5,754 nucleotides of DNA from Nitrospiria bacterium. GTDB lineage: Bacteria > Nitrospirota > Nitrospiria > JACQBZ01. Positions 1-4,952 of this stretch are shown here, piece by piece. Position 1 is the first letter of the stretch. Every line of letters starts with the position of its first letter. The position numbers were made by a program, and so were the translations under genes. The DNA lies in the NCBI GenBank assembly GCA_919901335.1, contig CAKKOZ010000089.1, forward strand, positions 1-5,754, written 5' to 3'. A model generated the notes under the pieces. That model saw only the letters and a list, made by a program, of their open reading frames with translations, searched no databases and had not been told where the DNA came from.

Positions 1-23
1 CAGACACGGGGGTCTGCCCCTAC
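1..23. repeat. Partial palindromic (REP-like) repeat at the left edge
   Basis: CAGAC (1-5) pairs with GTCTG (12-16) around the loop ACGGGG. The right arm continues as GTCTGCCCCTAC (12-23), so the left arm probably extends beyond the window as its complement, giving a hairpin with about a 12-bp stem. The right arm contains the TAG stop (20-22 on the minus strand) of the tetraheme cytochrome gene. No T-run is visible, so a terminator role cannot be claimed. It looks like a dispersed intergenic palindrome, but only one half is visible. Confidence 0.4.
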
Positions 24-1081
24 TTTTCGTGACAGGACAAACAGATCGCGCTTCCCATATTCGGCTGATGCCCCCAGATCGCGTTCGTTGTTCCGGCAAA
101 AACAACCGGCAGGGTGTCGGTCGGCGAAAGGTTCTGGTTGACCCACCCCGGCACGCCGCTCGGCAGTCTTAAGAATGAAACACGGGGGGCATGGGGATTG
201 TGACAGGACGCGCATTCGATAAAGTAACGCCCCGGCTGCTCGGTGGAAGGATACGCCCGCAGCCGGTCCCGTTTTTCAAGCGGCCAGATCATCGGTTGCT
301 GGGCGCCGGTCCGGCTGATGAAGGCCACGCTGGCGCCATCGGTTCCGCCGTCCAATTTGGCCGTGGTCAGGCCCGAACAGATCTCGGCAAACTGGAAATC
401 CGTCAGGCACGGAATTTCCATTCCGATCGGGTGATCATCCCGAAGATCCAGCCCCAGATTCGGAAAGGGTTGGGCCCCCTCGCTTCCGGCGCCCGGTCCA
501 TGAACCAGGTCATGAAGGCCTCCCGAAAAAGGGCTGTCCGAGGTGGGTTCCACGTCGGTGGAATTCCGGAGTCCTTCGGCGAAGGACGAGCTCCCATCCA
601 CCAACCCGCCCCCGATAAAGTCGATCGTCGGATTGCTGATACCCGGGCCCCGGCCGGCGCCCAGATTGGCCGAGATCAACCCGCCGGATCCCGGCCCGTT
701 GATCAACGAATCAAACGCGATGCTCCCGTCATGACACGACAGGCAGGCCAGGGATACGCCTTTGGGCCGATGGGTTCCGGCGAAATCCTGGGCATCAAAA
801 GTCGGAGAGCTGTAGACCTCATACACGGCGTCCTCCGGCAGAAGGCGGTTCCAGAGCGGCGCATGGCCCGTGGCGGTCGAGTTGCCGCCGTGCGGCGTAT
901 GACAGAAGACGCAGATCTCGGTCGTGCCAGTCGCGAGGATATCCGGGTTGGAGGAAAGGTTGTGCTTGGTGCGGCTCACGTCTTCCGACAATCTTACCTC
1001 GTGACTGGCCAGGACCCGCGACCCCGTCAAAACCATCAGGAGCAGGCCGATTGCAATCCCGCTGATCCGCTGCGTGCTCAT
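20..1081 (-). CDS. Secreted tetraheme c-type cytochrome, doubled-CxxCH / OmcE-like
   Basis: A 353-aa protein with four haem-attachment motifs: CVFCH (57-61), CLSCH (113-117), CASCH (290-294) and CLSCH (347-351). A Sec signal peptide is clear: Arg5, a hydrophobic core at about 8-20, and a likely VLA cleavage after Ala25. The last two motifs form a doubled-CxxCH unit (CASCHNPH ... CLSCHEK at the very C-terminus). Other histidines that could be distal ligands include His40 (KHNLS), His64 (CHTPH), His217 (DDHPI) and His297 (CHNPH). The layout, with an early CxxCHTPH, a DDHPI motif and a C-terminal CxxCH, resembles tetraheme OmcE-type filament cytochromes; that assignment is inferred from memory of the family, not aligned. 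A Gly/Ser-rich stretch (about 128-205) separates haems 2 and 3. Two non-haem cysteines (225, 235) could form a disulfide. It is the last gene of a three-gene operon. Its Shine-Dalgarno TAAGG (1089-1093) overlaps the upstream stop codon and sits 7 nt before ATG. The product probably acts outside the inner membrane in respiratory or extracellular electron transfer. Confidence 0.9.
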   Translation of the reverse strand: MSTQRISGIAIGLLLMVLTGSRVLASHEVRLSEDVSRTKHNLSSNPDILATGTTEICVFCHTPHGGNSTATGHAPLWNRLLPEDAVYEVYSSPTFDAQDFAGTHRPKGVSLACLSCHDGSIAFDSLINGPGSGGLISANLGAGRGPGISNPTIDFIGGGLVDGSSSFAEGLRNSTDVEPTSDSPFSGGLHDLVHGPGAGSEGAQPFPNLGLDLRDDHPIGMEIPCLTDFQFAEICSGLTTAKLDGGTDGASVAFISRTGAQQPMIWPLEKRDRLRAYPSTEQPGRYFIECASCHNPHAPRVSFLRLPSGVPGWVNQNLSPTDTLPVVFAGTTNAIWGHQPNMGSAICLSCHEK

Positions 1082-1090
1082 GATTGGACC

Positions 1091-2248
1091 TTATTTCACC
1101 TCTTTGGGGGCCTCTTTTGGGGCCTCTTTTGGGGCTTCTTTTGGGGCTTCTTTTGGGGCCGCTTCTTTTATTTTTTTGGCCTCCTCCGGATTCCTGGCCT
1201 TGTAGTTCTCACTTATGTATTGATAGATGTTAATTCGATGATTGTATTGATCCGCCACATAAATCCGGTCGTCCTGATCAATGGCCATGCCGGCCGGCAG
1301 CCAGAGTTCTCCCGGCTGATTTCCGAACCCGCCGAAGAAAAGCAGAAGCTGGCCCTCCGGATTGAAGATCTGGATATTGTTGAACGAGGCGTCCACCACG
1401 TAGAGGTTTCCCTCCGAATCCACGGCGATCCCCTTCGGCTTGGCAAACTTGCCGAGTCCCGTCCCGATCCCGCCGAATTGCATCACGAATTTTCCATCGG
1501 CATCAAACGCCTGGACACGGAAATTGAAGGTGTCCATCACATACAACCGGCCGTCCCGGTTCATCGCGATATTCGTCGGCCAGTTGAGCTGGCCCGCCTC
1601 GACGCCGCGTCCCCCAAAATCAAACAGAAAGGCCCCGTCCTGGGAATCAAACACCGAAACGTTATGCTTCTTCGTGTCCACGATGTAGACACGATTCAGG
1701 TCGTCATTGACCACAATGCCCACCGGTTGGTCAAAGCGATCCTTTCCGCCGATCCCCAGAAGGAATTGGCCGTCGCGATCGTACACCACGGCCCGATTCT
1801 GAAGCGTGTCCGTGACGTAAATCCGGCCGGCGGAATCCGTGGTGACTCCCATCGGCTTGACCAGCACGCCCGGGCCTTCCAGCCCGATCAGCGTGAATTT
1901 CTTTTTTTTCTCGTCAAACACAAGAACGGCCGGCCACGCGCTGTCCGTCACGAAGAGCCGCCCCTCCCGATCCCTATGAACGGCGTAGGGTTTGGCCAGA
2001 CGCGCGTCCGACCGGGCGCCCATGATCCCCTCGCCGAGCACCTTCCCAAAACTTTGTTTTTCAACATCCCGCGAGCTGCTGATGCTTTTTACGAATTTTA
2101 TTTTCGGCTCGTCCGGCGGCAGCGGCCAGGTCAGCTCGACCGGCTTCGGTGTCGCACACCCGGCCAACAACCCCATCACCACCATGAAGGGTACCAGTGG
2201 CATCGTTTTTCCACTGTGACGATTTCGCTGAAAAGCTAAATTGCGCAT
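1091..2248 (-). CDS. NHL-repeat six-bladed beta-propeller lipoprotein
   Basis: A 385-aa protein from the ATG at 2248. The N-terminus has basic residues (R2, R8, R10, K14), a short hydrophobic stretch and the lipobox LAGC with Cys31, so it is a predicted lipoprotein. Six NHL-type blades follow at about 86-112, 131-160, 174-205, 223-252, 270-299 and 317-343. Each has the pattern P-x-G-[IV]-x-x-[DN]...G-x-[LI]-Y-V-x-D...[VI]-x-[VI]-[FY]. After the propeller comes a charged linker and a tail of PKEA repeats ending in PKEVK. No CxxCH is present, so it does not carry haem itself. NHL propellers are protein-interaction scaffolds. NHL-repeat genes are known next to outer-surface multihaem cytochromes such as the Geobacter omcS region, which suggests a role in cytochrome assembly, export or docking (inference). 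An in-frame GTG at 2257 would add three residues, but it lies only 3 nt after the Shine-Dalgarno AGAGG, so ATG is preferred. The gene lies between the two paralogous cytochromes in one operon. Confidence 0.88.
   Translation of the reverse strand: MRNLAFQRNRHSGKTMPLVPFMVVMGLLAGCATPKPVELTWPLPPDEPKIKFVKSISSSRDVEKQSFGKVLGEGIMGARSDARLAKPYAVHRDREGRLFVTDSAWPAVLVFDEKKKKFTLIGLEGPGVLVKPMGVTTDSAGRIYVTDTLQNRAVVYDRDGQFLLGIGGKDRFDQPVGIVVNDDLNRVYIVDTKKHNVSVFDSQDGAFLFDFGGRGVEAGQLNWPTNIAMNRDGRLYVMDTFNFRVQAFDADGKFVMQFGGIGTGLGKFAKPKGIAVDSEGNLYVVDASFNNIQIFNPEGQLLLFFGGFGNQPGELWLPAGMAIDQDDRIYVADQYNHRINIYQYISENYKARNPEEAKKIKEAAPKEAPKEAPKEAPKEAPKEVK
1097..1156 (-). repeat. Five tandem 12-bp units encoding PKEA repeats
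   Basis: Five consecutive 12-bp units encode four PKEA and one PKEV at the C-terminus of the NHL lipoprotein. On the plus strand the core unit reads GGCCTCTTTTGG or GGCTTCTTTTGG. The three inner junctions are almost identical in DNA. The unit nearest the stop has diverged (Pro codon CCC instead of CCA, Val instead of Ala). The unit length is a multiple of three, so copy-number change would keep the frame. Confidence 0.9.
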
Positions 2249-2260
2249 GGGATCCACTCG

Positions 2261-2265
2261 CCTCT
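2261..2265 (-). promoter_or_regulatory. Shine-Dalgarno AGAGG that decides the NHL lipoprotein start
   Basis: On the minus strand AGAGG begins inside the TAG stop of the pentaheme gene (2264-2266). It lies 12 nt from the ATG at 2248 but only 3 nt from the in-frame GTG at 2257. A second, weaker GAG/GGA element lies between them, at a better distance from the ATG. The ATG is therefore the better start, although a spacing of 12 nt is long. Confidence 0.5.
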
Positions 2266-3112
2266 ATTTTTGATGACAGGTTAGACACAGGGCGCTGGAC
2301 CGGTTTGATGTCCGCAGAAACGGGTCCCGCCCCTCGATATTTTTTTCATCCGGATCATGGGGATCATGGCACGATGCGCATTGAACCTTGTCGTCATTGA
2401 ATGTCTGGATGCCGTTGGGAAACGTCCGGCCCCCGTCGTCTTTCGCAATCAGGGGTTGATTGAAGGCCGAGTCCTGGCTGAAGGTCGGATAGGGAATCGA
2501 AATCGGATGGTCGTCTTTCAGGTTCTTGGTCAGGTATCGGACCGTCGCATCATGAGCGCCGCTCAATCCGCCATACGCCCCCCGCTCCCGATTGTGACAT
2601 TTCCCGCAACTGTCCGATCCCACGCCGCCCTCCGGACTCATGCGATAATGGACGCCGGCGTCAAACCAGTCGTGAAATTTCGGTTTGTTCAACACGGCAT
2701 CCACCGCCACGGACCCATCATGACAGGAAAGACAGCCCAGGGAAATTCCATCGGGGGCCTGGTTGGATGTGACCGAATCCATATTCGGGCTGGAGTACAT
2801 CTCATAACCGAGCAGGCTTGGACTCTCGCGGTTCCAGAGCGGCGCCCCGGTGCTTGCGTTGTGGGGGGTGTGACAGTAGACGCAGGTTTCCCGGTAGTCA
2901 TTGAACGTCCCGCCGGTCATCGGACCGGTCTCGCTGCCGTATCCTCTCATGTTCAAGGCCGAAAGGTCATGTCGCGAACCGATGATGGTACCGCCTAGGG
3001 CAGATACCGCCGCCCCGATGAGCCCTCCGCCGATGATCAGTCCCGCTGCAACAAGTCGGGCGGTACCGTTGGCCCGCCGTGCGGCATTGTTTATCCGCTG
3101 TGAGATCATCAT
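2264..3112 (-). CDS. Secreted pentaheme c-type cytochrome, doubled-CxxCH type, paralogue of the tetraheme gene
   Basis: A 282-aa protein with five haem motifs: CVYCH (77-81), CLSCH (127-131), CGKCH (169-173), CASCH (245-249) and CLTCH (276-280). The N-terminus has a basic region (R6, R12, R13, R19), a hydrophobic stretch at about 20-38, and a likely VSA cleavage after Ala38. It is a paralogue of the tetraheme cytochrome two genes downstream. Shared blocks are CV[FY]CHTPH, APLWNR, YSSP, G[VI]SL-x-CLSCHDGS, DDHPI, CASCH-x-PH and a CL[ST]CH three residues from the end. The third motif, CGKCH, is the extra haem; the paralogue has only a Gly/Ser-rich loop there. ATG ATG gives two adjacent possible starts and no good Shine-Dalgarno precedes either. 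As first gene of the operon it is probably the most highly expressed. The likely role is periplasmic or extracellular electron transfer. OmcE/OmcS-like polymerisation is possible but inferred. Confidence 0.9.
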   Translation of the reverse strand: MMISQRINNAARRANGTARLVAAGLIIGGGLIGAAVSALGGTIIGSRHDLSALNMRGYGSETGPMTGGTFNDYRETCVYCHTPHNASTGAPLWNRESPSLLGYEMYSSPNMDSVTSNQAPDGISLGCLSCHDGSVAVDAVLNKPKFHDWFDAGVHYRMSPEGGVGSDSCGKCHNRERGAYGGLSGAHDATVRYLTKNLKDDHPISIPYPTFSQDSAFNQPLIAKDDGGRTFPNGIQTFNDDKVQCASCHDPHDPDEKNIEGRDPFLRTSNRSSALCLTCHQK

Positions 3113-3121
3113 GACATATCA

Positions 3122-3150
3122 AGTCTACCCGGGGGACCCGATTCGGTCAA
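3122..3150 (-). promoter_or_regulatory. Alternative promoter close to the pentaheme start
   Basis: On the minus strand TTGACC (3145-3150) is followed after 17 nt by TAGACT (3122-3127). Transcription would start only a few bases before the ATG at 3112. That would give a nearly leaderless mRNA and fit the missing Shine-Dalgarno. The -10 box is weak (4 of 6). Confidence 0.3.
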
Positions 3151-3175
3151 GGAATTCCGACTCAATGAATACCGT

Positions 3176-3204
3176 AGGCTACAGAATATATCCGGTTCTG
3201 TCAA
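3176..3204 (-). promoter_or_regulatory. Candidate sigma70-type promoter of the cytochrome/NHL operon
   Basis: On the minus strand there is a perfect -35 TTGACA (3199-3204), a 17-nt spacer, and TAGCCT (3176-3181) as a weak -10 matching 3 of 6 positions. The predicted start is near 3169, leaving a leader of about 57 nt before the ATG at 3112. The -35 box lies directly against the U-tract of the upstream terminator. Confidence 0.45.
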
Positions 3205-3228
3205 GAAAAAACCGGCGCGAAGCCGGTT
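3203..3228 (-). terminator. Intrinsic terminator of the seven-bladed propeller gene
   Basis: On the minus strand a perfect 7-bp stem AACCGGC/GCCGGTT (3222-3228 with 3210-3216) closes a 5-nt loop. It is followed by a run of six Ts, partly in the stem base, then CTT. It lies 37 bp beyond the TAA stop of the gene at 3266-4345 and separates it from the next operon. The plus strand has no T-run after the hairpin, so it should work in one direction only. Confidence 0.85.
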
Positions 3229-3265
3229 GGGTCTCACCGCGGACAAACGATACCGCTTGCGCCTG

Positions 3266-4345
3266 TTATAAAGCAGAAAACCCCTCTAACTTGCTGATGC
3301 CTTTCAACGTGCCGAACCATTTAAACCCCTGGGCATCCGCCACGGCCGTGAAAACCCCGTCGTCCACCAAACCGTCCTTTGACGTGTACCTTTTCCATCG
3401 GCCTTGACTCAAGACGCTCACGCCGCCGTCGGTGGCAACGTACAGCGTGTCATCCCGATCGACCAGGATGTCCGAGATGAAGTTGCCGGACAATCCATCC
3501 CGTGTCGTGTAAGTCGTCCAGGTTTTTCCGTCAAAACGGCTCAAGCCCGCCCCCCAGGTTCCGAACCATTTATTGTTTCGGGAATCAACCGCCGCGGCCA
3601 GAATGTAGTTGGGATTGTAACCCTCGGCCTCTTTTCCCGGCGTGGTTCGATGATGAAAACTGGGGTTGGCGATCTTCTCATAGGAACCGATCTGCTTGAT
3701 ATCCGCGCCCAGACCGTCCTTGTGCGTGTAGCTCACGAACCGCCCTGCCTCGCCGGCCGACCGGCGGCCGTCATACCGTGTCACGCCGCCTTCCGTCCCC
3801 AGCCAGATCACCCCGTCGCGGTCCATCGTTAGCGCGTAGACCCAGTCGTCAATAATCCCGTCGGCCTTGGTGTAACTCGTCCATCGGGCTCCGTCCAGGA
3901 TGCTGACGCCCTTCCAGTTGGCCACCCACATCCGACCGTCTCGATCGAATAAGATGTCGTAAACGTAGGGATCAGCCAGGTCCGGGACCGTATAGGAACG
4001 CCAGCTCTTTCCATCAAACTTCGCCAGCCCCCCCCCGTGCGTCCCGATCCACTTATTCCCCCGGGAATCAATTTTGACGGTTGTGACAATGTCCGACACA
4101 AGACCGTTTTTGCCGTCATATCGGGCGACGATCCGGTCCTGGATCAAATCGTACCGGATCAATCCCTGATCCGTGCCGACCCAGACGTCATTCCCTTCAA
4201 AGGCCAGGGCAAAAACGCTTGTGTTGATCTCGTAATGGGTCCAGACCGGATGGGTCGGAACGGAAGGGTCCGATGAGGCACAGCCGCCGAGGGTCAGGAC
4301 GGAAACCGTTCCCAAAAAGAAAGATAAGAGGCCATGACGATCCAT
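3266..4345 (-). CDS. Seven-bladed Reg_prop-type beta-propeller lipoprotein
   Basis: A 359-aa protein from the ATG at 4345. It starts with a short signal peptide (Arg3, then a hydrophobic run) ending in the lipobox LGGC with Cys22. Seven repeats follow with the pattern [WY]-[VIL]-[GA]-T-x-G-G-[VL]-x-[RK]-[FY]-D, at about 54-66, 98-111, 139-151, 180-192, 259-272, 300-312 and 342-353. Between them are W-x-x-Y-T...DGL segments, typical of the two-component-regulator-propeller (Reg_prop) family. A longer insert (about 213-248, with His231-His232) separates blades 4 and 5. There is no histidine kinase or other signalling domain, so this is a free-standing periplasmic or surface propeller. The frame stays open upstream to 4483, but those codons precede the promoter at 4382-4410 and have no signal-peptide character, so the short form is preferred. 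No Shine-Dalgarno is obvious. Its ligand or partner is unknown; the cytochrome neighbours suggest a surface or assembly role. Confidence 0.85.
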   Translation of the reverse strand: MDRHGLLSFFLGTVSVLTLGGCASSDPSVPTHPVWTHYEINTSVFALAFEGNDVWVGTDQGLIRYDLIQDRIVARYDGKNGLVSDIVTTVKIDSRGNKWIGTHGGGLAKFDGKSWRSYTVPDLADPYVYDILFDRDGRMWVANWKGVSILDGARWTSYTKADGIIDDWVYALTMDRDGVIWLGTEGGVTRYDGRRSAGEAGRFVSYTHKDGLGADIKQIGSYEKIANPSFHHRTTPGKEAEGYNPNYILAAAVDSRNNKWFGTWGAGLSRFDGKTWTTYTTRDGLSGNFISDILVDRDDTLYVATDGGVSVLSQGRWKRYTSKDGLVDDGVFTAVADAQGFKWFGTLKGISKLEGFSAL

Positions 4346-4381
4346 AGGATTATGATTTAGAGGGTTCGCATCATGCGCGCA

Positions 4382-4410
4382 TTTATACAACAGACCTTTG
4401 TCCATGTCAA
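4382..4410 (-). promoter_or_regulatory. Strong sigma70-type promoter of the seven-bladed propeller gene
   Basis: On the minus strand there is a perfect -35 TTGACA (4405-4410), a 17-nt spacer and -10 TATAAA (4382-4387, 5 of 6). Transcription should start near 4374-4375, giving a leader of about 30 nt before the ATG at 4345. This is the best promoter match in the window, and it excludes the upstream in-frame start at 4483. Confidence 0.8.
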
Positions 4411-4468
4411 GCGCAAGAAGCCGCCTCCCATTCCGAGGACGGGTGGGTGCCGGTGGGTCGCTTGACAT
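4404..4468. other. Divergent regulatory region with inverted CGCTTGACAT copies and GGTGGGT repeats
   Basis: The identical 10-mer CGCTTGACAT occurs on the minus strand (4404-4413) and on the plus strand (4459-4468), each containing the -35 box of one divergent promoter. Between them lie CGGGTGGGT (4440-4448) and CCGGTGGGT (4450-4458), which match at 8 of 9 positions and repeat with a 10-bp period, about one helical turn. This could be a shared operator for both operons. No known regulator site is recognised. Confidence 0.4.
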
Positions 4469-4490
4469 CTCAATAAACTCCATGTAGGAT
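4462..4490 (+). promoter_or_regulatory. Sigma70-type promoter of the triheme cytochrome operon
   Basis: A perfect -35 TTGACA (4462-4467), a 17-nt spacer and -10 TAGGAT (4485-4490, 4 of 6). The predicted start is near 4497, giving a leader of about 62 nt up to the ATG at 4559. The leader shows no convincing riboswitch. It fires away from the minus-strand promoter at 4382-4410. Confidence 0.7.
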
Positions 4491-4558
4491 GCGCCAATTG
4501 CTGCCGGGTTATGGTCGCAGCCACGGGATAAACGTTTTCTCGGAAAAGGGAGCGGGCG

Positions 4559-4939
4559 ATGAAAAAGCAGCGGTGGGTGGGTGTCCTCCTTTTACCGATT
4601 ATGATGGTCGGATTTCTCCTCGCCTTTGACGTCTCGACGGTTTCCAAAGCCGAATACGGCGACATCACCATGAACCGATACGCCGAAAAGACCGGGATGC
4701 CGCCCGTTGTTTTTCCGCACTGGTTTCATCGAATCCGGTTTAAATGCAAAGTCTGTCATCCGGCCATTTTTGAGATGCGGCAGGGCATCAACGACGTTAC
4801 GATGGCCAAGATCGTTAAGGGTGATTTCTGCGGAAAATGCCACAACGGCCGCATCGCCTGGCCTCCGATTTACTGCGACCGGTGCCATTCCGGGAAGAGC
4901 GATATTACGATTCCAAAAGCCAGGGGATTTGTAAAATAG
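4559..4939 (+). CDS. Small c7-type triheme cytochrome c
   Basis: A 126-aa protein with three haem motifs: CKVCH (63-67), CGKCH (91-95) and CDRCH (106-110). The N-terminus is MKKQR followed by a hydrophobic run (about 7-23). Cleavage may follow Ala31 (SKA), or the helix may stay as a membrane anchor. The core layout is FPHWFH (53-57), CxxCHPAIFEM, TMAKIVKGDFCGKCHNG, CxxCH. This fits the triheme c7-type domain first known from Geobacter multidomain 'nanowire' cytochromes such as GSU1996. The only histidines outside the haem motifs are His54 and His57. Two haems can therefore be bis-His, and the third needs another ligand, probably Met82. The Shine-Dalgarno GGGAG (4548-4552) is 6 nt before ATG. 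It is the first gene of the plus-strand operon, 13 bp before a larger homologue. The likely role is periplasmic electron shuttle. Confidence 0.92.
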   Translation: MKKQRWVGVLLLPIMMVGFLLAFDVSTVSKAEYGDITMNRYAEKTGMPPVVFPHWFHRIRFKCKVCHPAIFEMRQGINDVTMAKIVKGDFCGKCHNGRIAWPPIYCDRCHSGKSDITIPKARGFVK

Positions 4940-4952
4940 AGGAGAAAGTCCG

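Noticed and set aside
191..2239. A 682-codon open frame on the plus strand opposite two genes
   Set aside because: It is antisense to the tetraheme cytochrome and NHL genes. The translation has no signal peptide or recognisable domain, and includes a low-complexity Phe/Trp/Gly run that is merely the reverse reading of the PKEA repeats.
2357..2998. A 213-codon plus-strand open frame opposite the pentaheme gene
   Set aside because: The opposite strand holds five in-frame CxxCH motifs and a signal peptide. This frame has no domain and no Shine-Dalgarno.
2264..3112. Twin-arginine signal in the pentaheme protein (Arg12-Arg13)
   Set aside because: The residues after the Arg pair do not fit the Tat consensus, and c-type cytochromes normally receive haem after Sec export.
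3151..3158. Palindrome GGAATTCC upstream of the pentaheme gene
   Set aside because: Only 8 bp with no extended symmetry or second copy; not enough to call an operator.
4511..4531. Six-codon leader ORF (MVAATG) upstream of the triheme gene
   Set aside because: No Shine-Dalgarno and no regulatory codon pattern; expected by chance.
4497..4558. Possible c-di-GMP-I (GEMM) riboswitch in the triheme operon leader, suggested by GCCGGGTT and CGCAGCCACGGG
   Set aside because: The motifs are in the wrong order, the leader is too short for the full aptamer, and the conserved GAAA-capped stem is missing.
4357..4671. A minus-strand open frame overlapping the triheme start and divergent promoters
   Set aside because: It crosses both promoters and is antisense to the triheme cytochrome N-terminus; the composition is not protein-like.
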